6,181 bases of DNA from Methanimicrococcus sp. GTDB taxonomy: Archaea > Halobacteriota > Methanosarcinia > Methanosarcinales > Methanosarcinaceae. The notes below the pieces were generated by a model. That model made no database searches, was not told where the DNA came from, and worked only from the letters and a program-made list of their open reading frames with translations. Positions 1-4,832 of the stretch are shown here, piece by piece (within the stretch, counting starts at the first letter, position 1; each line of letters starts with the position of its first letter). Location: the NCBI GenBank assembly GCA_009776675.1, contig WRNK01000076.1:1-6181 (forward strand), written 5' to 3'. The position numbers and the translations under genes were made by a program.

Positions 1-16
1 ACGGAATCGATAAATT

Positions 17-1405
17 ATGAAGCTTGTTATGAAATTTGGCGGCACTTCTGTCGGGGATGGAAAGAAAATACGCCACGTTGCGGAATTGGCAAAGAGTTAT
101 TTTGATCAAGGCAATCAAGTTGTTTTGATTACATCGGCATTGGCGGGTGTGACGGATGAGTTGCTTGATGTTGCCTCAAATGCATGCGAACACGGAAAAG
201 TCACAGCGGTGACTGAAGTCATTGCCTCTTTAAAATCCAAACATTTTGCCGCCGTCAATGATGCCGTTACAAACAAAAAAATCAAATCGGAAGTCATTGA
301 ATTTTTGACGGACAAAATGGATGAGCTTGAGAAAGCTTTGATTGGCATTTGTTATTTGGGAGAGTTGACCATCCGTTCCAAAGACAATATTTCTTCTTAC
401 GGCGAGCGTTTGGCAGCACCCATCGTTTCAGGCGCTTTGTCTTCTCTTGGTGTTTCATCGAAATTTTATACAGGCGGTGAAGCCGGTATTATTACAACGG
501 ATGTGTTTGGCAATGCAAAACCGCTTTCAAAAACCTATTCATTGATTGAAGAACGCTTAAAGCCCGGGCTGAAATCTTCTGTTCAAGTTGTGACCGGATT
601 TATCGGCGAAAGCGAAGACGGCAACATTACAACACTTGGCCGCAGCGGTTCGGATTATTCTGCATCTATTATCGGAGTCGGCATTCAGGCGGATGAAATC
701 TGGCTTTGGAAAGAAGTGGACGGCATTATGTCGGCAAATCCAAAAATTGTGCCGTCTGCCCGTACAATTAAATATATTTCTTATCAAGAAGCGATGGAGC
801 TTTCATCTCTTGGTGCCGAAGTTTTGCATCCGCGTGCGATTGAGCCGTCCATGAAACATCATATTCCGGTGCGTGTGAAGAGTACATTTAAGCCGGACTT
901 TGACGGCACGCTTGTGATTTCTGAAAACAAGACGTCTAAAAATGTTGTCAAAGCGGTCAGCATGATTAAAAAAATTTCATTGATCAACGTGTCCAGTGCT
1001 GAAATGGTCGGTTCTGTCGGAAAAGTCGGCCAGATTTTTTCCGCGCTTGCCGACAAAAATGTCAGCGTCCGTTTGATCAGCCAAGGTTCCGAATCCAGTT
1101 TATCTTTTATTGTCAACGAAACCGACCGCGCAAAAACGATGAAAGCCATTAAGACGGAACTTGGCGACACATATAATGTTGACTCCCGCTCCGATATTGC
1201 TGTTGTCGCGGTTGTCGGCGCCGGCATGGCCGGAACACCCGGTGTTGCACGCCGTGTTTTTACCGCGCTTGGCAAGGAAAACATTAACATTATCATGATC
1301 AGTCAGGGCTCTTCGGAATACAACATTTCTTGTGTTGTCAGCAGTGCGGATGTCAACAAAGCCGTTGCATCTCTTCATGCGGAATTTGAGTTGGATAAAA
1401 ATTGA
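17..1405 (+). CDS. lysC: Aspartate kinase (aspartokinase), archaeal type with two C-terminal ACT domains
   Basis: This enzyme phosphorylates L-aspartate with ATP to 4-phospho-L-aspartate, the first step towards lysine, threonine and methionine; it acts in the cytoplasm. The 462-residue length is normal for monofunctional aspartokinases. The kinase domain begins with KFGGTSV at residues 6-12, and GRSGSDYSA at about 208-216 is the family's substrate/nucleotide-site motif. EVDG followed by SANP (about 234-242) is the usual DVDG/TaDP region with a conservative D-to-E change. Two ACT repeats follow, at about 320-390 and 394-458, each with an SQG(S) segment; in this family they carry feedback regulation by end-product amino acids. 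I keep the first ATG because MKLVMKFGG matches the normal N-terminus. Only a weak GGAA lies upstream, so the leader may be short or begin outside the window. The gene ends in TGA, 35 bp before purM. The identity is very secure; the effector amino acid cannot be read from the sequence. Confidence 0.96.
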   Translation: MKLVMKFGGTSVGDGKKIRHVAELAKSYFDQGNQVVLITSALAGVTDELLDVASNACEHGKVTAVTEVIASLKSKHFAAVNDAVTNKKIKSEVIEFLTDKMDELEKALIGICYLGELTIRSKDNISSYGERLAAPIVSGALSSLGVSSKFYTGGEAGIITTDVFGNAKPLSKTYSLIEERLKPGLKSSVQVVTGFIGESEDGNITTLGRSGSDYSASIIGVGIQADEIWLWKEVDGIMSANPKIVPSARTIKYISYQEAMELSSLGAEVLHPRAIEPSMKHHIPVRVKSTFKPDFDGTLVISENKTSKNVVKAVSMIKKISLINVSSAEMVGSVGKVGQIFSALADKNVSVRLISQGSESSLSFIVNETDRAKTMKAIKTELGDTYNVDSRSDIAVVAVVGAGMAGTPGVARRVFTALGKENINIIMISQGSSEYNISCVVSSADVNKAVASLHAEFELDKN

Positions 1406-1432
1406 AAACGGATTAAAGAGATTAAAAGGTAA

Positions 1433-1437
1433 GAGGT
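1433..1437 (+). promoter_or_regulatory. Shine-Dalgarno site of purM
   Basis: GAGGT lies 3 bases before the ATG at 1441 and 6 bases before the second ATG at 1444. The second spacing is the more usual one, so translation may start at Met2, which would shorten the protein by one residue. A second purine-rich stretch (AAAAGGT, 1424-1430) lies just upstream. No TATA box or T-tract is evident in the 35-bp gap after lysC, which favours cotranscription. Confidence 0.6.
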
Positions 1438-1440
1438 TAA

Positions 1441-2451
1441 ATGATGACGGGAAACGAAAAAGGCTCGACATATGCAGCTTCCGGTGTAGATATTCATCAA
1501 GAGGAAAGCACAATTAAAGAATTAACCAAAAAGATGACTTTCAAAAGAGAGGGGCTTGGCGCACCGTTGACGGAAATCGGGCATTATGCCGGTTTGCTGG
1601 ACTTTGGCGAATTTGCAATTGCCATGACGACAGACGGCGTCGGCTCTAAAGTTTTGATTGCAAATGAGATGGGCAAATGGGATACGGTCGGCATTGACTG
1701 TATTGCAATGAATGTCAATGATTTGTTGGCGATTGGTGCTGAACCGATTGCATTTGTAGATTATTTGGCGCTTGAAAAGCACAAGCCCGGATTTGCCGAA
1801 GAAATCGGCGTCGGACTCGCAAAAGGCGCGGAAATGTCTAAAATATCGATTGTCGGCGGCGAGACGGCAACGCTTCCCGATGTGATTCGCGGGTTTGACT
1901 TGGCCGGCGCGTGTATCGGCGCCGTCAAAAAAGATCAAGTGATCACCGGCGAAAAAATAAAAGAAGGCGATGTTCTTGTCGGTTTAAAGAGCAGCGGCGT
2001 TCACAGCAACGGCTATTCTCTTGTCCGAAAAATTATTAAAGAGTCCCCTTACACTTATCAGGATTATTGCCCGTATGACGGCAAAAAAACAATTGGTGAA
2101 GAGCTTTTAAAACCCACGCGCATTTACATGGAAGTTTTGGATGTCATCAAAATGCATGAAGTTCACGGCTTGGCACACATCACCGGCAGCGGTTTGTTAA
2201 AACTCAGGCGCATAACAAATCTCGGTTTTGATATTTATGATCCGATAGAGCCGCCCGAAATATTTAAGTTCCTTCAAAAATTAGGAAACGTCAGCGACGC
2301 CGAAATGTATAAAACATTTAACATGGGAATGGGCTTTTTGTTTGTCGTTCCCGAAGAAGTCGCCCTCTACGTTGTCGGCATGACCGGCGGTAAAATCGTC
2401 GGAAAAATCGTTAAATCCGGCATTAAAGTCAAAAATTTGGTTCTTGAGTAA
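1441..2451 (+). CDS. purM: Phosphoribosylformylglycinamidine cyclo-ligase (AIR synthetase)
   Basis: PurM closes FGAM to 5-aminoimidazole ribonucleotide using ATP, the fifth step of de novo purine synthesis. The 336-residue protein shows the family landmarks in order: SGVDI at 14-18, GLGAPLTEIGHYAGLLD at about 38-54, the TTDGVGSK nucleotide-site motif at 63-70, NVNDLLAIGAEP at 91-102, GGETATLP at about 139-146, SSGVHSNGYSL at about 184-194, an HITGSGL segment near 244, and NMGMGF close to the C-terminus. The GSGLLKLRR wording after HIT, in place of the bacterial GGGLxxN, agrees with archaeal PurM as I remember it. The gene ends in TAA and is followed at once by an inverted repeat with a T10 run. 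It is 35 bp downstream of lysC; the two pathways are not directly linked, so the pairing is probably a housekeeping transcript. No truncation or frameshift is seen. Confidence 0.96.
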   Translation: MMTGNEKGSTYAASGVDIHQEESTIKELTKKMTFKREGLGAPLTEIGHYAGLLDFGEFAIAMTTDGVGSKVLIANEMGKWDTVGIDCIAMNVNDLLAIGAEPIAFVDYLALEKHKPGFAEEIGVGLAKGAEMSKISIVGGETATLPDVIRGFDLAGACIGAVKKDQVITGEKIKEGDVLVGLKSSGVHSNGYSLVRKIIKESPYTYQDYCPYDGKKTIGEELLKPTRIYMEVLDVIKMHEVHGLAHITGSGLLKLRRITNLGFDIYDPIEPPEIFKFLQKLGNVSDAEMYKTFNMGMGFLFVVPEEVALYVVGMTGGKIVGKIVKSGIKVKNLVLE

Positions 2452-2481
2452 GAGATTATTTTTTTTTTCTCTAATCTCTTA
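2449..2481 (+). terminator. Inverted repeat with T10 tract after purM
   Basis: Ten-base perfect arms, TAAGAGATTA at 2449-2458 and TAATCTCTTA at 2472-2481, enclose a loop made mostly of a ten-T run (2459-2468). The left arm includes the purM stop codon. A pyrimidine-rich stretch continues to about 2515. Archaeal RNA polymerase terminates at U-tracts, so partial termination here is likely. If it is efficient, the next gene depends on readthrough or an unrecognised promoter. Confidence 0.6.
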
Positions 2482-2511
2482 TCTTCTTATCTTTCTTTTT
2501 ATTTGCTTTTT

Positions 2512-2518
2512 AAAAGGT
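2512..2518 (+). promoter_or_regulatory. Ribosome binding site that decides the start of the 2525 gene
   Basis: AAAAGGT sits 6 bases before the ATG at 2525. The same open frame can be extended back to a TTG at 2444 overlapping purM. That extension would be translated from the T-rich terminator region and gives only a run of Phe, Leu and Ile, so the ATG preceded by this site is the better start. Confidence 0.6.
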
Positions 2519-2524
2519 CTTCTT

Positions 2525-2824
2525 ATGGTTTGCTTGAAAGATTTGGACGTTGTGGTCATTGGCGATGAGATGACGCTCAAAGACTGCCATGAGTTGATTT
2601 TAAGCGTTTCTGATGAAGTGTATTTGGTGCCGGGCGGATATTCTCTTTTAGGCGTTTTATTAAAAGGTTCTCGACCATTTCCCGTCGGTTTTAAAGATGA
2701 CAATGTCTTCTTTCAATATGTTAAGCCGTGCTTTGGAATTTTTGCACTTCAAGTCGAAAATTGCAAAGAAATTGAAGTTTTGAGAAAGGATTTTCAAAAG
2801 AACGGGTTTGAGAAAGTTAAATAA
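2525..2824 (+). CDS. Conserved-looking small protein of unknown function (99 aa)
   Basis: I cannot assign this protein to a named family. The 99 residues look like a compact soluble alpha/beta fold. A hydrophobic strand (DVVVIGDEMT, residues about 8-17) is followed by an acidic helix, then a VYLVPGGYSLLGVLL segment (about 33-47) with a PGG turn, GSRPFPVGFKDD (about 49-60), and VKPCFGIFALQV (about 66-77) containing a Cys after Pro. A charged C-terminal helix ends in lysines. There is no signal peptide or membrane segment once the ATG at 2525 is used. The strong pattern of Gly, Pro, Asp and hydrophobic positions, the good ribosome binding site and the normal codon use argue that it is real. It follows purM by 73 bp. 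The stop codon and last codons are partly duplicated just downstream. Any link to purines would be guesswork. Confidence 0.75.
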   Translation: MVCLKDLDVVVIGDEMTLKDCHELILSVSDEVYLVPGGYSLLGVLLKGSRPFPVGFKDDNVFFQYVKPCFGIFALQVENCKEIEVLRKDFQKNGFEKVK

Positions 2825-2853
2825 AAAATGAAATGAGAAAGTTGAATAAAAAA
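2810..2853 (+). repeat. 25-bp-period direct duplication of the 3' end of the 2525 gene
   Basis: The 19 bases at 2810-2828 recur at 2835-2853 with one mismatch (A to G, still preceding an in-frame-looking TAA). The first copy carries the last codons and stop codon of the gene; the second lies in the spacer. This looks like a small tandem duplication. Confidence 0.7.
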
Positions 2854-2881
2854 GATTGACCAAAACGGTCAATTCAATCTT
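2852..2881. terminator. Bidirectional terminator between convergent genes
   Basis: Seven-base arms ATTGACC (2855-2861) and GGTCAAT (2867-2873) close a five-base loop. An overlapping alternative pairing joins AAGATTGA (2852-2859) with TCAATCTT (2874-2881). An A-run lies to the left and a T-rich run to the right, so both transcripts would end in a U-tract after a hairpin. The element separates the forward lysC-purM group from the reverse lipoprotein gene and touches the latter's stop codon. Confidence 0.6.
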
Positions 2882-3212
2882 ATTTTTGTTTTGTAAAGTC
2901 TTCAGAAATGGATAAAATACCGCCGCCAAGGACAAGACGCAGCTCTTTTCCGACAAAAACAGCACTTCCGATTCTTGTGCCGCCTGAGCCGTACAAAATG
3001 TATTCGCTGCCGGATTTTTCCCATGTTCCGTTTGTATTTAATAAGCCGACTTTTGCCGTGAATGTATTATCTTTGTTGAATGTGATGGTTGCACTTGAGT
3101 TTTTAGCGTTCCATGTACCGACAATTTTATCGCCCAAACAGCCGGCAAAAAGACAGGTGACAAGAGTCAAAATCATAATTAAGGAAATAAGTGTGATTGT
3201 TTTATGTTTCAT
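2880..3212 (-). CDS. Small membrane-anchored lipoprotein
   Basis: The 110-residue protein has a classic lipoprotein signal. The N-terminus is MKHK, followed by a hydrophobic stretch at about 5-24 and a lipobox FAGC, which puts the lipidated Cys at residue 25. The mature part is about 86 residues, rich in beta-strand-like alternation, with two Gly-Thr-Trp turns (VGTW at about 31-34 and NGTW at about 61-64) and a TITFNKDNTF segment between them. This arrangement is common in small lipocalin-like or DUF-type lipoproteins that sit on the outer face of the cytoplasmic membrane. No ligand or partner can be inferred. The start is supported by AGGAGAGG (3219-3226, reverse strand) six bases upstream. 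The gene is transcribed alone, towards the terminator at about 2852-2881, and an inverted repeat lies upstream in its leader or promoter. The lipoprotein call is secure; the function is unknown. Confidence 0.85.
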   Translation of the reverse strand: MKHKTITLISLIMILTLVTCLFAGCLGDKIVGTWNAKNSSATITFNKDNTFTAKVGLLNTNGTWEKSGSEYILYGSGGTRIGSAVFVGKELRLVLGGGILSISEDFTKQK

Positions 3213-3218
3213 TTTATT

Positions 3219-3226
3219 CCTCTCCT
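3219..3226 (-). promoter_or_regulatory. Strong Shine-Dalgarno site of the lipoprotein gene
   Basis: On the reverse strand AGGAGAGG precedes the ATG by six bases (AATAAA). It is one of the best ribosome binding sites in the window and fixes the start at 3212. Confidence 0.75.
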
Positions 3227-3241
3227 AATTTATAGGTAGAT

Positions 3242-3258
3242 AGAATAATAGTTATTCT
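3242..3258. promoter_or_regulatory. 17-bp inverted repeat upstream of the lipoprotein gene (possible operator)
   Basis: Perfect seven-base arms AGAATAA (3242-3248) and TTATTCT (3252-3258) are separated by TAG. The element lies 30-46 bp before the start codon, between AT-rich TATA candidates (about 3265-3296) and the ribosome binding site. It could be an operator or a weak leader hairpin. Short AT-rich palindromes also arise by chance. Confidence 0.35.
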
Positions 3259-3324
3259 CATTTAAAATTTTTTATTAAAAAGACGATCATATTTAAAGCA
3301 TACCTGCTTCTCTTGAAAATTATT

Positions 3325-3343
3325 AAAAAGAGAAAAAGAAAAA
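3325..3343 (-). terminator. T-tract terminator of tRNA-Gln
   Basis: On the reverse strand the bases directly after the tRNA read as several T-runs broken by single C or A bases (TTTTTCTTTTTCTC then TTTTT). This is the usual form of an archaeal tRNA terminator. No hairpin is needed. Confidence 0.65.
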
Positions 3344-3416
3344 TAGTCCCGAACGGATTCGAACCATTGTCGCCGGCTCCAAAGGCCGGCATGATTGACC
3401 ACTACACTACGGGACT
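3344..3416 (-). tRNA. tRNA-Gln (anticodon UUG)
   Basis: The reverse strand folds into a full cloverleaf of 73 bases. The acceptor stem AGTCCCG pairs perfectly with CGGGACT, with discriminator A. The D-arm has a short three-pair stem (G10-U25, U11-A24, G12-C23) and an AGTGGTCAA-type loop. The anticodon stem CCGGC/GCCGG closes the loop CTTTGGA, which gives anticodon TTG. The variable region has four bases, and the T-stem AATGG/CCGTT closes the loop TTCGAAT. CCA is not encoded, as expected in archaea. There is no intron. Archaea charge this tRNA with Glu and convert it to Gln by GatDE; that is family knowledge and is not visible here. Confidence 0.95.
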
Positions 3417-3448
3417 ATGGTGAGCAGAAGTAGAAAGGGAAAAGTAAC

Positions 3449-3455
3449 ATAAAAA
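3449..3455 (-). promoter_or_regulatory. Probable TATA box of tRNA-Gln
   Basis: On the reverse strand TTTTTAT lies about 33 bp before the 5' end of the mature tRNA, which leaves room for a start site a few bases upstream of the tRNA. The stretch is AT-rich, so the exact box is uncertain. Confidence 0.4.
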
Positions 3456-3500
3456 GATTTTGATAGGTTTTTAGGTCGGCAAAAAATCATTTTTGGTTTT

Positions 3501-3547
3501 TAAAAAATTGAAGGAAAGGACAAAAAACTTTTCAATTCAATTTTTTA
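3501..3547. repeat. 12-bp perfect inverted repeat in the spacer
   Basis: TAAAAAATTGAA (3501-3512) and TTCAATTTTTTA (3536-3547) are perfect inverted arms around a 23-base loop. On the forward strand the right arm ends in a T6 run, like a terminator, but no forward gene precedes it. It may mark the end of an untranslated or decayed transcript. Confidence 0.5.
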
Positions 3548-3573
3548 TGCGATACGCCTTTCGGATTATTATG

Positions 3574-3615
3574 GATATTTTTGATTTTTTTTTTGATTTT
3601 TTTTGATTGTTTTTT
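3574..3615. repeat. Phased T-tracts (possible intrinsic DNA bend)
   Basis: GAT followed by T-runs recurs with G at 3574, 3583, 3595 and 3605, steps of 9, 12 and 10 bp, and T-runs of up to ten. Near-helical spacing of A/T tracts is the known requirement for static DNA curvature. It could equally be slippage in a low-complexity stretch. Confidence 0.45.
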
Positions 3616-3866
3616 ATGGTTGTTTTTACTATTCAGACACATTTTCGTATCAAAAAGCCGTTTTTAGAAATCGCTGTCGATGTTCTCTTTTTTCCAACAT
3701 TGTTGAGCATGCTGACGAATTCTGATTCATTATTTTTCCATTATACCAGAATTGTAGTATATTTCAAAAATATTGGTTATAGAAAAAATTGTCGAAAGAG
3801 AGTGATTTTGAAATAATATTTTTGATATTTGCTTATGAAAAGTATTAGACATATGTCAGACGCATC

Positions 3867-3874
3867 TTTATATA
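3867..3874 (+). promoter_or_regulatory. Consensus archaeal TATA box for the 4038 regulator
   Basis: TTTATATA matches the archaeal TATA consensus exactly and is the clearest such box in the window. Transcription would be expected to start about 25 bp downstream, near 3897, giving a leader of about 140 bases before the ATG at 4038. The upstream BRE positions are not clearly purine-rich. Confidence 0.55.
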
Positions 3875-3925
3875 CAAGTAAAATTTGGAGTAAATAATAA
3901 AAAAAAATTTAATTCACCTTCACTA

Positions 3926-4032
3926 AAAAACGGATTGAGAAATGAATATGGATACCAGCTTCACTATTGATACCCGTTTTAAGTTATAAAAATCTCAAAA
4001 ATAAACTCAGGGGGCCGGTATTATTCAAAGAG
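3926..4032 (+). promoter_or_regulatory. Long leader with paired GATACC sites and a 15-codon upstream frame
   Basis: Two nine-base direct repeats, ATGGATACC (3948-3956) and ATTGATACC (3966-3974), are 18 bp apart start to start, within the predicted leader of the regulator. They overlap a short frame, ATG at 3942 to TAA at 3987-3989, encoding 15 residues without an obvious ribosome binding site. Two mutually exclusive pairings are possible: AAAACGG (3927-3933) with CCGTTTT (3974-3980), and TTGAGA (3935-3940) with TCTCAA (3993-3998). These could be autoregulatory operator sites or a structured leader. AAAGAG (4027-4032) is a weak ribosome binding site for the ATG at 4038. Confidence 0.35.
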
Positions 4033-4037
4033 CATCA

Positions 4038-4832
4038 ATGCATTTGACATTAAACGAGATCATTTGTTTGTCTGAAAAAAGACGCAACATTATGTTTATT
4101 CTTGAAAAAAAAGGATGTACACTTGATGAAATCGTTGAGAAGATGGGCGTTCCGGCACATTCTTTTATGCCTCAGCTTAAGACACTTCGTGATGAAGGGA
4201 TCATTGTTTTCAAAGACGGGATTTTCCATTTAACAACCGTTGGCCAAATTTTGGTTCAAAACATGGGTCCGGTTTTTGAAACAATTCAAATCCTTGATCG
4301 AGATAAAAAATATTGGTTCGACCGCAATTTATCTGTCATTCCGATGGATTTGTTAAAACGCATCCGCGAAATCAGCAATTATACCCTCTTATCATATGAC
4401 ATCCATGAATACATGTTTGATGTTCCGGCGGATTTTCTTGACAATTTAAAGATATCCGAGCATGCCATGTGTTTGCTTTCAGTTTATCATCCGATTTATA
4501 CGGAAAATTAGTTCTTAATGGCAGAATCCGGCAAAGAGATGACATTTATTGTGACATCTAAAGTGCTGGGTCGCCTCAAAGAAGAAGATGAAGACCGTTT
4601 AAACAAAATCATTCATTTAGAAAATGTCACATTTTTGATTTTGGATGAAGACAATGCCATCAGTCCGTCCATGACGATTACTGATGTTTTTGTCTATGTT
4701 TATCTGTTTAACACAGATGGCGTTTATGATAACAAAATCATCATCAGTTTAGATGATCAAACACGTTTTTGGTTTGAAAAATTGTACCAACATTTCAAAA
4801 TGCAAGCCGTTTCACTTAAATCAGAATCGTAA
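4038..4832 (+). CDS. Winged-helix regulator of the FilR1/DUF1724 type, with one in-frame UAG at codon 158
   Basis: Read through the UAG at 4509-4511 this is a 264-residue transcription factor; without readthrough it is a 157-residue fragment followed by a 104-codon frame in the same register (4518-4832). The N-terminal part (about 10-75) is a winged helix-turn-helix: SEKRRNIMFILEKKG, a helix-turn-helix around TLDEIVEKMGVP, a recognition helix around SFMPQLKTLRDEG, and a wing IIVFKDGIFHLTTVG. The rest is the FilR1-type sensor domain common in methanogen regulators. It includes KYWFDRNLSVIPMDLLKRIREI (about 93-114), the YHPIY segment before the UAG, and after it MTFIVTSKVL, ISPSMTITDVFVYVYLF, NTDGVYD and WFEKLYQHFK. 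From memory, relatives run HPxYPxxYxxLAEKGVExSLILT here, and the UAG falls at an aromatic position with no gap. There is no other stop or frame slip in 264 codons. It may be a pyrrolysine-containing regulator, a split pair using the ATG at 4518, or a fresh pseudogene. The family call is firm; its targets are unknown. Confidence 0.8.
4509..4511 (+). other. In-frame amber (UAG) codon, candidate pyrrolysine site
   Basis: The codons around it read Glu-Asn-UAG-Phe-Leu-Met. None of the genes whose ends are visible uses TAG: one ends in TGA and the others in TAA. A single change from TAT or TAC would also produce it. Six bases after the stop lies an ATG that could restart translation, with GGAAAA (4502-4507) as a poor ribosome binding site. 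Confidence 0.55.

Larger units (their letters stand above)
3417..4037. other. Gene-poor AT-rich spacer
   Basis: I find no convincing gene in these 621 bases. A 69-codon frame at 3607-3816 can be opened only from a TTG within the T-tracts, has no ribosome binding site, and encodes a Phe-rich product without recognisable motifs. What the spacer does hold, left to right: the tRNA promoter (about 3449), a 12-bp inverted repeat (3501-3547), T-tracts at near-helical spacing (about 3574-3615), a reverse-strand sequence resembling a bacterial promoter (3740-3767), and an archaeal TATA box with a long leader for the regulator (3867-4037). Confidence 0.7.

Noticed and set aside
859..1296. Long reverse-strand frames opposite lysC (859-1296 and 1100-1513)
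   Set aside because: They are antisense shadows of lysC with no family resemblance and no ribosome binding site.
2444..2524. Hydrophobic N-terminal extension of the 99-residue protein, overlapping purM
   Set aside because: It needs a TTG start and is encoded by the T-rich terminator; the ATG at 2525 has a proper ribosome binding site.
3616..3760. Short reverse-strand peptides (for example 26 codons starting MNQNSS) that faintly suggested a transposase fragment
   Set aside because: The frames are under 40 codons and closed by stops; I could not recognise any transposase motif, terminal repeat or target duplication.
3607..3816. 69-codon forward frame in the spacer
   Set aside because: It starts only at TTG within T-runs, has no ribosome binding site, and encodes a Phe-rich sequence without motifs.
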